Both the position numbers and the translations under genes were made by a program. Below are positions 27,650-35,795 of a stretch of 64,000 nt of DNA, one piece after another. The DNA is from CAUYXS01 sp965248495. GTDB lineage: Bacteria; Chloroflexota; Dehalococcoidia; Lucifugimonadales; Australimonadaceae. The notes below the pieces were generated by a model, which was not told where the DNA came from, did no database searches, and saw only the letters and a list, made by a program, of their open reading frames with translations. Numbering within the stretch: the first letter of the stretch is position 1; every line of letters begins with the position of its first letter. The stretch spans positions 1,178,001 to 1,242,000 of the forward strand of contig CBDFJL010000003.1 in assembly GCA_965248495.1 (NCBI GenBank), given 5' to 3'.

Positions 27650-28978
27650 GTGTTACGGGAACAAGGCAGAAACACCGTGACCATAGGTAACAATCAGTCC
27701 GCCGGCATCCCAAGTCTGCTCGTCGAATACTTGAGGGCCATCCGCAGCTGGTGGTATGTGGCCGTAGCCGTCTTCATCGTCACGACGGCCGCCACGGCGT
27801 TCTACGCATTCAATCGCGGAGACGTGTTCGAGACCACCACAAGTCTGCTCATCGTGAGTCCCGTTTCCGAGAGGGCCCAGGGGTCGAGCGCTACGCAGCC
27901 CTTCAGTTCGGTGCTGGGCACTCCCATAACCCCGAAAGAGCTGCAAGTCCTCGCGAGCGCACCCGATTTGTTGGAGACCGTGATCGACCGGTTGCAGCTA
28001 ACGAGCGGCGACGGTGAGCTGCTGTCTGTGGATGAGCTGCAATCACGAATGGTGCCCCCCATCGAAGAGGACTTGCCGGTACTAAGGATGACCGTAAGCG
28101 GTGCCGACCCGAACGATATCCAACGCACCGCTGACACTTGGGCCACCGCGTTCATCGAACGGAATAGCGAATTGTTCACCAGTGAAGCAGGCAGAGTCTT
28201 CGAATTCGCCTCAACCCAATACGATTCGATGCTCGCCGCCTTGCGCCTTGCGGAGGACCAACGAGTACTTCTCACCGTCGAAGGGTCGCCGACGACCCTC
28301 CGCGCCGAACTCAACGCCATGCAAGACACGTTTAGGACCTTCCTCGAGCGAGATGAAGAGGGCAGGGCCTTGCTTGTGACGGTGCGTGCCAGGCTGGACA
28401 GCCTCCGAGCCGCCGTGGCCGCTGAACCGCCGGTAATCTCCCTGGAGCGTGGGGTAGACCTGGACACGGTTGTTCAGGTGGTGGCCGGGAGTGCCACGGC
28501 CGACGTGATCCAGCTGCTGGATGCGTTGACCCTCTCGGCCGAAGAACCCAACCCGGTCTACCTAGACTTGCGCCGGCAACTCCTTGATCTCCAAACCGGC
28601 TCCGCTGGGCTCGAACAGGACATTCTGTACTTGGACACGAGGATTGCCGAGCTCGCAATTGCCATCGAGACCAAGGGTACGGAGCTCGCTGATTTCGAAC
28701 TCGCGGACTCCCGGTTAAGGCAGGAAGTTTCTCGGCTGAACGCCGGACTCGACCGGGTCGCAGACCGCCGGGACGAGACGCTCCTGATCTCGGAGGGGGA
28801 GGCAGGCGCCATCCAGGTCTTGCAGGGGGCCATCGTCCCTTCGAGCGCCACCTCCCCGAACAGACTTCAGATCCTCGTCCTCGGAGCCGTCGGCGGCTTG
28901 CTGCTCGGCATCCTCGTGGCCATTCTCCTTTCCTATTGGCGGGCGCTGGATGCCCCTCCGCCCGCTCGCAGAGATTGA
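27650..28978 (+). CDS. Wzz-like chain-length determinant / polysaccharide co-polymerase
   Basis: About 442 residues from a GTG at 27650; a GTG at 27677 is an alternative start. There is an N-terminal membrane segment (residues ~33-52), a long periplasmic coiled-coil-rich domain and a C-terminal membrane segment (~415-433). The region before the second segment, 'GAIVPSSATSPNRLQIL', matches the Wzz/GumC-type P-rich turn. It lacks a cytosolic tyrosine-kinase domain. It would control polymer length with the Wzy-type proteins encoded at 11547 and 29074. Confidence 0.82.
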   Translation: MLREQGRNTVTIGNNQSAGIPSLLVEYLRAIRSWWYVAVAVFIVTTAATAFYAFNRGDVFETTTSLLIVSPVSERAQGSSATQPFSSVLGTPITPKELQVLASAPDLLETVIDRLQLTSGDGELLSVDELQSRMVPPIEEDLPVLRMTVSGADPNDIQRTADTWATAFIERNSELFTSEAGRVFEFASTQYDSMLAALRLAEDQRVLLTVEGSPTTLRAELNAMQDTFRTFLERDEEGRALLVTVRARLDSLRAAVAAEPPVISLERGVDLDTVVQVVAGSATADVIQLLDALTLSAEEPNPVYLDLRRQLLDLQTGSAGLEQDILYLDTRIAELAIAIETKGTELADFELADSRLRQEVSRLNAGLDRVADRRDETLLISEGEAGAIQVLQGAIVPSSATSPNRLQILVLGAVGGLLLGILVAILLSYWRALDAPPPARRD

Positions 28979-29073
28979 CCTTGGCATTGTTCGCCTCTGG
29001 CAACCGACGGCAGAGACGAGGCGCGGCCCGTACCCTCGCTGCTGGCGAACGCTCATCGCCGGAGGCCAGGCTT

Positions 29074-31245
29074 ATGGAGGCACTGTGGCTTGCCGCGGTC
29101 TTCTTGGTCCCGCTGGCCTTCCTGCCTGAAGACTCGGTTATATCCCCATTCAGGATCGTCAAGATCACGCTGCTTCGCGTGTTCGTCGGAGGCATAGCCA
29201 TTGGGTGGCTGGTGGAGTTCGTGCGCGCCGCTCGGCCGGTTCGTTTGCCACTGACAGGGGCTGAGTTTCGAGGTTGGCTTCAAAGGTCCCCGACACACTG
29301 GCTCCTGCTCGCCGTGGCCCTGTATGGCCTGGTCACACTCGTCGCAACCCTCACCTCGCTGTCCTTCCGAACGAGCCTCTGGGGGAAGCTCCCCGGCGAC
29401 GAGGGCTACAGCCTGTACACGAGCACTGCCTACTTCGTCCTGTTCTTCGCGATCGCGACCCACGTGCGGACGAGGCCTCAACTTTTGCGGCTCCTGGGCG
29501 TGGTAGCCGCGGCGGGGTCGCTATCGGGGCTCTACGGAGTTCTCCAGTACAACGGGCTCGATCCGTTCGACTGGCCGTTGATAGATGGCCGGATCGTTTC
29601 GACCTCGGGCAACCCCATATTCGCCGGCTCGATCTTCGTTCTGACTATCCCAGTAACGTTGGCGCTGGGGCTCGTGGCAACTATGGGCCGCCGACGCGCA
29701 CAGGCGATCGCGTGGGCCACCGGGGCCGCGCTTCAAGGAACGGCTCTGTTTCTGACCGCAAGCCGGGGTCCGCTCATCGGAGCGGCGGTCGCCTTCGTAG
29801 TGTTATTGCCGCTGACCTGGCGCGCTTGGTTTGCCGGTCGCGTCAGGGCTCGGACGCAGGCGTTGGTTGCGGTAGCACTCGTCGCCGCATTGTCCGTCGG
29901 AGGCCTCGCGGCCGCGCAGACGCAGGCCGGTGGAGTGGTGGTCCAACGGTTCGAGCAGGGCGCGGCGTTCGTCCAGGGAGGCTTCGCGGGCTCGAGCGGC
30001 GTTCAGCGCCGACACCTGTTGGAGGGCAGCCTGACTCTCATTGCCGAGCGGCCCACGCCGGATTTCGCCGACGACAAGCTCGAGTTCCTGCGGCCGCTGG
30101 TCGGGTACGGGCCTGACACCTTCGAGTCCGTGTTCCCCCTAGGTGCGCCAGAGTCGACGACTTTCGACCTCGGGACGCTGTTCACCTACGCGCACAACCA
30201 TGTCCTCCACGAGACGATCGAGCTCGGCGGGCTGGGAGGTCTGGCCCTGTTGTTCCTGTTTGGCGCGGCGGTGTTCGCAGGTGCCGTGCTATACCAGCAG
30301 CGCGGGCCACCGGGCATCGGAATAGGGTTGCTCCTCGCGGGGCTGCTGGCGGCCGTGGCCGGTCGATTCGCTGAACAACTCTTCGGAATCCCACGAGTCG
30401 GCGACCTCACGCTCCTGTGGGCCCTGCTTGGGGCCCTCGCCGCGGTACCTCACGTTCTTGCGGTTGTCCCGGACGGGGCAGTGACGCCCCGCCAGCCGTG
30501 GGCAGCCCCCTGGACCTCGAGGAGCGCTCGGTCGGCCGCCGCTGGTGTTGCCATTGTCGCGGTCGTGCTGGTGACCTGGACGCAGTCCGTCAACCAGATC
30601 AGGGCATCGTCCCTCGCCGCGAGTAGCATCGACGCCACTGCAGACGGACGCCTCGACGACGGGCTAGCGCTCATCGACCGGGCCATCTCCTTGGCACCGG
30701 ATGTGCGCATTTTCCACCAGGAGAGGGGCACGCTGTTCGGGGCCAGTTCAGAGAACACACAGGATGAGGCCGCGAGACTGAGGTTTGCCGAGCTCGCCTA
30801 TGCGGCTGATCTTGAAGCGGTCGACCTACAGCCGCTCTCCTACCAGGGGACGGTCGCGGCTGGACAAGCAGCTCTACGTTTGGCAAGGCTGGGCGACGTA
30901 TTGGCCAGGCTCGAGGGTGTCGGCCTCTACACCCGCCTCACTCAGCTGCGCCCGGACACCTACGAGGCTTTCGACGCCGCCGCCGCCGCTTTCTTGGAGC
31001 TCGGGCGCGCCGACCTCGCGCGAGCGGCGGCTACCGATTCGCTCAGCAAGCCACGACTCCGGGACAGCGAGCGGTCTCGTGCCTACTTGCTTCGGGCCCT
31101 CGCGGAGGCGGAGCTTGGCGATGCCCTAGCAAGCGTAGAGGGCGCTGCCACCGCGCTGCGCCTGGGCGGGCTCAATGACATCGAGACTGACGCGGCGAAC
31201 CAGATCGTCGCAGACACCGACGCGGCCGAGGCCAGCATCGACTAG
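29074..31245 (+). CDS. O-antigen ligase-like polymerase with C-terminal TPR-like domain
   Basis: About 723 residues from the ATG at 29074, which has GGAGG eight bases upstream. The ORF is open further upstream, but that stretch overlaps the Wzz gene. There are about 11-12 membrane segments (up to residue ~520), with the Wzy_C signature 'FLTASRGPLIGAAVAF' near 228 and a periplasmic loop with 'YAHNHVLHETIELGGLGGL'. The last ~200 residues are helical and TPR-like. This architecture is common in Chloroflexota and Gram-positive polymer ligases. It is probably the second polymerase or the ligase of the locus. Confidence 0.85.
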   Translation: MEALWLAAVFLVPLAFLPEDSVISPFRIVKITLLRVFVGGIAIGWLVEFVRAARPVRLPLTGAEFRGWLQRSPTHWLLLAVALYGLVTLVATLTSLSFRTSLWGKLPGDEGYSLYTSTAYFVLFFAIATHVRTRPQLLRLLGVVAAAGSLSGLYGVLQYNGLDPFDWPLIDGRIVSTSGNPIFAGSIFVLTIPVTLALGLVATMGRRRAQAIAWATGAALQGTALFLTASRGPLIGAAVAFVVLLPLTWRAWFAGRVRARTQALVAVALVAALSVGGLAAAQTQAGGVVVQRFEQGAAFVQGGFAGSSGVQRRHLLEGSLTLIAERPTPDFADDKLEFLRPLVGYGPDTFESVFPLGAPESTTFDLGTLFTYAHNHVLHETIELGGLGGLALLFLFGAAVFAGAVLYQQRGPPGIGIGLLLAGLLAAVAGRFAEQLFGIPRVGDLTLLWALLGALAAVPHVLAVVPDGAVTPRQPWAAPWTSRSARSAAAGVAIVAVVLVTWTQSVNQIRASSLAASSIDATADGRLDDGLALIDRAISLAPDVRIFHQERGTLFGASSENTQDEAARLRFAELAYAADLEAVDLQPLSYQGTVAAGQAALRLARLGDVLARLEGVGLYTRLTQLRPDTYEAFDAAAAAFLELGRADLARAAATDSLSKPRLRDSERSRAYLLRALAEAELGDALASVEGAATALRLGGLNDIETDAANQIVADTDAAEASID

Positions 31246-31536
31246 CTGGAGGGCTCCTCTATCATGGCCGGACCGTCCTTTACAGCACCGTGGCCAAGCG
31301 CTGACAATGAGCGCAAGGGCGGATAGCTCAGTCGGTTAGAGCGCCTGCTTCACACGCAGGCGCCCTGCTTCCCCCGCCCGCAATCTCGCCGGTAGCGAAC
31401 CTGCACCGCGCCTCGATGTTACAGCCCGGACCCGACCTGCGGTTTCGTAAGCCGCTGTTCTGCCACTCATGTAGGAAGCGCACGCACGCGCGGGTCGCGC
31501 GAGGGCGAATTAGGCCATGACCTGCGCAGCTCTGGG
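31246..31536 (+). other. Non-coding stretch around the left end of the integrated element
   Basis: No gene is visible here. It contains the original upstream flank of tRNA-Val (31246-31316) and the 44-bp half-tRNA copy (31317-31360). The remaining sequence is GC-rich, element-side, and without a credible frame. Confidence 0.6.
31317..31360 (+). repeat. attL: duplicated 5' half of tRNA-Val(CAC)
   Basis: These 44 bases are identical to nucleotides 1-44 of the intact tRNA-Val at 40142-40185. They cover the acceptor 5' strand, D-arm and whole anticodon arm; the sequence then diverges completely. No T-arm or 3' acceptor strand follows, so this is not a functional tRNA. It marks the left boundary of the integrated element. 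Confidence 0.85.
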
Positions 31537-31567
31537 TTGACTCGCTTCGATTGCCTCATGGTTGAAT
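31537..31567 (+). promoter_or_regulatory. Predicted leftmost promoter of the element (conserved box 1)
   Basis: TTGACT at 31537-31542 is followed by GCTTCGATTG at 31544-31553. Twenty of 25 bases match a second box at 33385-33409 that lies before the structural genes. A -10-like element is weak (TTGAAT at 31562). The first gene starts 40 bp downstream. Confidence 0.45.
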
Positions 31568-31608
31568 GACGGCGGGGCGCGGTGCATCTTCCATCGGAGG
31601 TGCGCTCG

Positions 31609-31788
31609 ATGCGCCTACTCGCCCTTCTCCCGCTGCCGCCTCACCTGCGAAGGCTAGTCCCGCTTCTGCCGCTCGCCGTTGCTCTCGGCGCGAGCTGGTG
31701 GGCCTTGGCAACCCAACTCAGCCGTGCCGTCAACATCACCGCGGATGCTCTCGACCTTCTGCGGCAGGTGCGCACATGGGGCACCTAG
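31609..31788 (+). CDS. Small membrane protein of the element
   Basis: 59 residues from the ATG at 31609, which has GGAGG eight bases upstream; a GTG at 31582 would give a longer form. A single hydrophobic segment, 'LVPLLPLAVALGASWWALA', lies between an arginine/leucine-rich N-terminus and a short helical tail. First gene of the left arm; its end overlaps the next gene. Function unknown. Confidence 0.55.
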   Translation: MRLLALLPLPPHLRRLVPLLPLAVALGASWWALATQLSRAVNITADALDLLRQVRTWGT

Positions 31789-32072
31789 ACCCGCTGCCCA
31801 GCCGCTACGTCCCTCGCCGGAAGCTCGCCACCGTGGAAAGCTCGGCGGCGATGTGGTCGTGTTACAGGTGCGGAGGATTCGCCTACACGCGTGTCTCGGC
31901 CATCGAAGCCGTGCCGGAGGGCCACTGCGTCCAGCTCGGATGCCCGGACCCGCAATGCCGGGCGCCCAACGTCTTTCTGCGCGTCCCGGCGCCCGACTAC
32001 CTCGCCGACGCCGACGAGTACACCGACCCGGCCGGGCGTTGGTTCGGCAAGCTGCAAGGGACGCTCGGATGA
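31776..32072 (+). CDS. Small Zn-ribbon-like protein of the element
   Basis: 98 residues from the ATG at 31776, overlapping the preceding gene by 13 bp. 'CYRCGG' near residue 30 and two further cysteines in 'LGCPDPQC' near 56 suggest a four-cysteine zinc site. No family recognised. It is followed by an ATGA overlap with another cysteine-rich gene, so translation is probably coupled. It may be an early regulatory protein (inference from position). Confidence 0.6.
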   Translation: MGHLDPLPSRYVPRRKLATVESSAAMWSCYRCGGFAYTRVSAIEAVPEGHCVQLGCPDPQCRAPNVFLRVPAPDYLADADEYTDPAGRWFGKLQGTLG

Positions 32073-32269
32073 CCGGCGCGAAGGTCCCCCACCCTAGCGG
32101 CGTCGCGGTCCTCTGCCCCAAGTGCCAGACCGGCCTTGTTACACGCTTCAAGAACTTCCGCCACTGCGGGCGCCGGTGGCCGACCGACGAGCACCGGGCG
32201 GGCAAAGGGGCTGAACCGGTGGCGACTCAGCAGCATGCGCAGCTCGGCACCCTGGAGGTGAAGTGGTGA
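32069..32269 (+). CDS. Small Zn-ribbon protein of the element
   Basis: 66 residues. 'VLCPKCQTGLVTRFKNFRHCGRRW' style spacing (C-P-K-C, then H-C) suggests one zinc ribbon in the N-terminal half; the rest is polar. The start overlaps the previous stop as ATGA. Function unknown. Confidence 0.55.
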   Translation: MTGAKVPHPSGVAVLCPKCQTGLVTRFKNFRHCGRRWPTDEHRAGKGAEPVATQQHAQLGTLEVKW

Positions 32270-32811
32270 CCACGACCGGGCGCCGCATCTTCGTGGACGA
32301 GGTGGACGCACCTGCGCAGGAGCCGGACGGCGCGGGGCAGGCCCCGCCCAAGCCGCCGCCCGCTGCTGCCTCACCTGCTCAGCCTGGCGGGGACGAGGGC
32401 CTGAAGGACCTCATCTCCATCGGCAACCTCATCGACAAGGGGCTCGACCACCTGCGCGGTGTGGCCCGCAGCCCCGCCGAGCGCGAGGGCCTGCGCTACC
32501 TCGTCGATGCGCTGGTGCGCGGACGCGAGCCCAAAGAACCATCACCCGCAGCCAAGCAAGAGGAGCAAGCCGTGGAAGACAAGACAGCCGAAGCGACGAA
32601 GGCCGAATCCAAGGCGATGCGCGCCAGCATCGACACCTCGAAGCTCATGGCCGAGCTGGAGGGCGGTATCGGGCTGCTGGTGCAAATCTACGGCAACGAG
32701 CCCATCAGTTCGCTTCCCGGTCGCCTCACGGACAACCGCGCGGCGGTAGAGAAGGCGCTGGGGGACGCGCTGAAAAAGGCCATCGTGTACGAGGCGGTCG
32801 ATGGAAGCTGA
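32263..32811 (+). CDS. Helical/coiled-coil protein of the element
   Basis: 182 residues from a GTG at 32263 (a second GTG directly follows). A proline/alanine-rich N-terminal linker (residues 15-45) is followed by helical segments 'LKDLISIGNLIDKGLDHL' and a charged coiled-coil region around 100-130. No family recognised. It overlaps the ATPase gene by 11 bp, suggesting the two products are made together. Confidence 0.6.
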   Translation: MVTTTGRRIFVDEVDAPAQEPDGAGQAPPKPPPAAASPAQPGGDEGLKDLISIGNLIDKGLDHLRGVARSPAEREGLRYLVDALVRGREPKEPSPAAKQEEQAVEDKTAEATKAESKAMRASIDTSKLMAELEGGIGLLVQIYGNEPISSLPGRLTDNRAAVEKALGDALKKAIVYEAVDGS

Positions 32812-33388
32812 CCTCGCGGGCAAGGGGACCGTGCTCTCTGGCCTGCGCGGGTCGGGCAAGACCAACGCCGCACGCGCCATCGCGCTTGCGGACCCGGAGC
32901 ATGTGCTGGTCTATGACCCCATGGACCAGTACCCGGAGTTCGACCGCATCATTCCGAAGTGCGCTGACTACCCGGAGGCGGCGGACGAGCTGGCACGCAT
33001 CCTCGAACGGGACGTGAAGCTGTGGGACGGCAACCCCAACGGCTACCGGCTGTTGGTCGTGGATGAGGCGCACCGCGTCGTGCCCACCCAACTCAAACTC
33101 CACCGGGGCCTCGCCCGGCTGAACCACGAGCACCGGCACATACCGCTGGCCATCATCTGGGTCAGCCGCCGCCCGCGCGAGCTGCACCCGGAGATCGTCA
33201 ACCTTGCTGACCATCTCCTGATATGGCGCCTGCCCGGCGCGACCGACTCGCGCTTCCTCGAAGATACGGCACGGGGTCTGTCGGGCGCCGTCGCTGGGCT
33301 GGGCCGCTTCGAGTTCGTGTACGTGGACCAGGACCGACAGTTTGAGCGCATGGCACCCTTCGCCGATGTGTCGCCCAAGGGGGGTTGA
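32801..33388 (+). CDS. FtsK/HerA-superfamily P-loop ATPase, candidate genome-packaging ATPase
   Basis: 195 residues, about the size of packaging ATPases of PRD1- and P23-77-like viruses. Walker A is GLRGSGKT (residues 14-21); Walker B is 'LLVVDEAHR' with Asp88-Glu89. Downstream 'IIWVSRRPRELHPEI' and 'HLLIWRLPGATDSRFLED' match the sensor and arginine region of HerA/A32-like ATPases, where a thin-filament 'ADH' usually follows. No membrane segment or FtsK gamma domain is present. It would pump DNA into a preformed shell. A plasmid mobilisation or Zot-like role is the alternative. Confidence 0.72.
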   Translation: MEADLAGKGTVLSGLRGSGKTNAARAIALADPEHVLVYDPMDQYPEFDRIIPKCADYPEAADELARILERDVKLWDGNPNGYRLLVVDEAHRVVPTQLKLHRGLARLNHEHRHIPLAIIWVSRRPRELHPEIVNLADHLLIWRLPGATDSRFLEDTARGLSGAVAGLGRFEFVYVDQDRQFERMAPFADVSPKGG

Positions 33389-33413
33389 CAGGCTTCGATT
33401 GGCTCGTGCTAGC
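33385..33413 (+). promoter_or_regulatory. Predicted promoter of the structural gene block (conserved box 2)
   Basis: TTGACA (33385-33390) and GCTAGC (33408-33413) are 17 bp apart, with the conserved GCTTCGATTG block (33392-33401) between them, as at 31544. It overlaps the ATPase stop codon. A terminator hairpin begins about 15 bp downstream, so transcription from here would pass through an attenuator-like site. Confidence 0.5.
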
Positions 33414-33427
33414 GTGGTTCCGACGTA

Positions 33428-33464
33428 CCGGGGCGCGGGGTAAACACCGCGCCCCGGTTGCTTT
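33428..33464 (+). terminator. Hairpin terminator or attenuator after the ATPase gene
   Basis: An 11-bp perfect stem, CCGGGGCGCGG (33428-33438) with CCGCGCCCCGG (33447-33457), has an 8-nt loop and is followed by TTGCTTTT. It separates the early/ATPase block from the structural block, although a promoter starts just upstream of it. Confidence 0.7.
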
Positions 33465-33503
33465 TCCCCCGCGCCTCGGTCGCCTACTTCAGGAGGTGAC
33501 GGC

Positions 33504-33761
33504 GTGCCCGACATAGACCTCACACCCGGTAAGTCGCGCTTCAAGGAAGCCTGGAGCGGCCTCTGGCGTGGCTTCGTGGCTGGCAACATCTCCGGCCTCG
33601 GCATGGCCTTCGCAGGTGCCCCCGTGGGCGGCACCGCTGGTGGCCTTGTCGCGTCCGCCGTGTTCGGCGGGGCCGAGGGCAAAATCATCGCCGTTCACCA
33701 CGGCATCGAAATCGGACAAATCCTGTGGCTCACCATCACGGGCCAGGAAGAGGAGGCGTAG
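33504..33761 (+). CDS. Small glycine-rich membrane protein of the element
   Basis: 85 residues from a GTG at 33504, preceded by the strong ribosome site GGAGGTGA. The central part, 'GNISGLGMAFAGAPVGGTAGG' and onward to residue ~60, is glycine/alanine-rich and hydrophobic, as in small virion membrane proteins. First gene of the structural block. No family recognised. Confidence 0.6.
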   Translation: MPDIDLTPGKSRFKEAWSGLWRGFVAGNISGLGMAFAGAPVGGTAGGLVASAVFGGAEGKIIAVHHGIEIGQILWLTITGQEEEA

Positions 33762-33763
33762 CC

Positions 33764-34324
33764 ATGGTCATGGGTCTACTGAACGGAGCAGGGCTTGGCC
33801 GGAAGGTCAAGACCACCCTTGGAACCACCGTGCGGCGTCCCGCGCGAGGGTCCGCCCCCAACGTCACCATCTTTCCCATGCTGATGGAGATTGGCGGCAC
33901 CGGGATTACCTTCCGCGCCGTGTCGCTGGTCAACGGCGACTTCAACCTCGTCGTGTACTACACGGTCCAGGCCCAAGAGGAAGCGGCCTGGGGCGTCGGA
34001 GAGGCCGGCCTTCCCGACAACCAGGGCTACGCCTACTTCCAGCTTCAGACGACGGCCCCCGCCGCCATCGACGGCCCCACACGCTTCGTCATCGAGGACG
34101 CCCACGGGGCGACCGTCGACGGAGGCGTGTACCGCGAGGACGGGAGCACGCGGCTGGACGGCTCCGCCGCCGACAGGCGGCTCCAGCAGCCCTTCCCGCG
34201 CAAGGACGTGTGGGCGACTGAGGATTCGCGTCTCGCGGTCCGCATCAACCCCACGGCCACCGCGACCGTCACGTCAGCCGACTCCACCGTGCAGCTCCCC
34301 GTGAGCCTGCGACACCCGTCCTAG
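33764..34324 (+). CDS. Putative structural protein of the element (candidate small capsid protein)
   Basis: 186 residues from the ATG at 33764, directly after the preceding TAG (TAGCCATGG junction). A short basic, glycine-rich N-terminus is followed by alternating beta-type segments ('ITFRAVSLVNGDFNLVVYYTV', 'RFVIEDAHGATVDGGVY', 'SRLAVRINPTATATVTS'), compatible with a single jelly roll. The position after a packaging-type ATPase matches where sphaerolipo-like viruses carry one of two capsid proteins. That is inference; no sequence family is recognised. Confidence 0.55.
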   Translation: MVMGLLNGAGLGRKVKTTLGTTVRRPARGSAPNVTIFPMLMEIGGTGITFRAVSLVNGDFNLVVYYTVQAQEEAAWGVGEAGLPDNQGYAYFQLQTTAPAAIDGPTRFVIEDAHGATVDGGVYREDGSTRLDGSAADRRLQQPFPRKDVWATEDSRLAVRINPTATATVTSADSTVQLPVSLRHPS

Positions 34325-34335
34325 GGAGGCCAGCA

Positions 34336-34554
34336 ATGAACGTCAAAGTCATATCCCCGACAGGGCGACCCGACGAGTACCGCATCGAGCTCGAAGACGG
34401 CGAGGGCTACAAGGTTATCGACGGCAAGGTGCGCCTGGGCGAGATGCGGCGCACCCGCGCCCAGCTCGGCGCCCTGGTTGCCAACGGCCACCGGCTCACC
34501 GGCAACGTGCCGCCGCAGTACCACGCCTTCGCCGTCGAAGGCTGGTCAGCCTAG
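34336..34554 (+). CDS. Small conserved-type protein of the element
   Basis: 72 residues, ATG at 34336 preceded by GGGAGG. Predicted beta-hairpin-rich: 'VKVISPTGRPDEYRIELEDG' then a helical 'GKVRLGEMRRTRAQLGALVANG'. No signal or membrane segment. Between two putative structural genes. Function unknown. Confidence 0.55.
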   Translation: MNVKVISPTGRPDEYRIELEDGEGYKVIDGKVRLGEMRRTRAQLGALVANGHRLTGNVPPQYHAFAVEGWSA

Positions 34555-34558
34555 CCCC

Positions 34559-34987
34559 ATGAGCAAGTTTACCGACATCCTGCGGGTCGATACGGCCCGC
34601 AGGAGTCGCCACGACCGCATCGCCATCGAAGGCTCGCCAGCCTTCGATTTGGCATCGCCCGCGCTCGCCGCTGATGCCACCTGGCAGGTGGGCCTTGCCG
34701 ACAACGCGACGTGGGGCACGGCCATCGCCAAGTACCTGCCGATGGACTTCGCCGAAATCGAGAACCAGGGCACCGTGCGGGTCGATGTGGTGGTCAACGA
34801 CCTTCTGACGTTCCGCGTCGCGCCCTCGGCCACGCGGACCATCGAGGGCGTCAAGATGAACTCGATGCGCATCGTCAACACCAGCTCCTCGGTGGCACTG
34901 CTGGCCGGCGACGTGGCGCTCCTGGTCCGCAGGCTCGGCGTGGACGCCGACGCCGCTGCCAAGCGCCGGGCGGCAGGGGTGGCGTAG
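34559..34987 (+). CDS. Putative structural protein of the element
   Basis: 142 residues from the ATG at 34559, 4 bp after the previous stop. Beta-rich in the middle ('VRVDVVVNDLLTFRVAPSATR', 'MNSMRIVNTSSSVALLAGDV'), which fits a small virion or receptor-binding domain. The C-terminus is a charged alanine-rich helix. No family recognised. Confidence 0.5.
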   Translation: MSKFTDILRVDTARRSRHDRIAIEGSPAFDLASPALAADATWQVGLADNATWGTAIAKYLPMDFAEIENQGTVRVDVVVNDLLTFRVAPSATRTIEGVKMNSMRIVNTSSSVALLAGDVALLVRRLGVDADAAAKRRAAGVA

Positions 34988-34989
34988 CC

Positions 34990-35793
34990 ATGGCCCTGTC
35001 CACGGGTGAGAAGGTCGCGCTTGGGGTAGTCGGTGCGACGGGCGTTGTCGTTGTCGCCACGCGCGGCAAGGGCGCACCCCTACCAGCGAGCCTGCCCGCG
35101 AAGGCCCCGCCTGTCCCCGGTGTAACAGTGCCGGTCAACGTGTCGACGGTACTCCACCCGGCCGCACCGGAGGCCCCGGCTCCTACGCCCATCGCCGAAA
35201 TCGTGGAAGTGGTCCTGAAGGCCGTCCAGGCCCCCGCCGCCATCGTTGAGCGGGTGGTGCAGGCACCGGCCGCTGTTGCGGAGAAGGTCGCTGAGGTGGT
35301 CCGGGTCCCCTACGTCGTGGGGGGCCTGCCGAGCTTCACCCCACCGGACTTCACGGGGACGCTCCCGAAGCAGGTGGCCGAGGTCGTGGAGTTGGTCCGC
35401 GAGGCGGTCCAGGAGCCAGCAGCCGTCGTCGCGAAGGTCGTCGCCGTGGTGAACCCCACCATCGAGGTAGACCCCGGCGACGCGTTCGGCGGCGGTGGCT
35501 TTGCTGTCACCGACCGCGCCCACTTGGTGGCCGCGCGAGCGAAGGTCGCGGCCCGCAAGGCGACGGAGGCGGTCGCGCAGTTCCAGCCCGGCGACCTCGG
35601 CGCCTTCGACCTCGGCCCGGTCGCCGACCGCGTGCGCAGCGGCTTCAACTTCGGCCTTCCCGGTATCCCTCGCACGGAGGTCCGACCCGGCGACGTGTTC
35701 GGCACCGGCGCCATCCGCGCGGTCCAAGAGGGCGTGGCGTTCTGGGGTCGCCAGCTCGGTTCCGCCATCAACCCCTTCGGCGGCTGGTTCTAG
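34990..35793 (+). CDS. Putative virion membrane protein with Ala/Val/Pro repeats
   Basis: 267 residues from the ATG at 34990 (TAGCCATGG junction). An N-terminal membrane segment (residues ~8-24) is followed by an unusual low-complexity region with a recurring pattern: 'VQAPAAIVERVVQAPAAVAEKV' then 'VQEPAAVVAKVV'. The C-terminal part is glycine/aromatic-rich ('FWGRQLGSAINPFGGWF') and may anchor in a shell or membrane. No family recognised; a membrane-anchored spike or minor capsid protein is plausible from context only. Confidence 0.5.
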   Translation: MALSTGEKVALGVVGATGVVVVATRGKGAPLPASLPAKAPPVPGVTVPVNVSTVLHPAAPEAPAPTPIAEIVEVVLKAVQAPAAIVERVVQAPAAVAEKVAEVVRVPYVVGGLPSFTPPDFTGTLPKQVAEVVELVREAVQEPAAVVAKVVAVVNPTIEVDPGDAFGGGGFAVTDRAHLVAARAKVAARKATEAVAQFQPGDLGAFDLGPVADRVRSGFNFGLPGIPRTEVRPGDVFGTGAIRAVQEGVAFWGRQLGSAINPFGGWF

Positions 35794-35795
35794 CC

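Noticed and set aside
31317..31360. A possible second tRNA-Val gene
   Set aside because: Only the 5' half is present; there is no T-arm, 3' acceptor strand or CCA, so it is an attachment-site copy.
32801..33388. FtsK chromosome translocase or conjugative coupling protein
   Set aside because: It is far too short, has no membrane segments or DNA-reading domain, and lacks relaxase or transfer genes nearby.
34711..34986. Upstream extension of the frame that ends at 35793
   Set aside because: The extension is a shadow of the preceding gene in another frame; the ATG at 34990 follows its stop directly.
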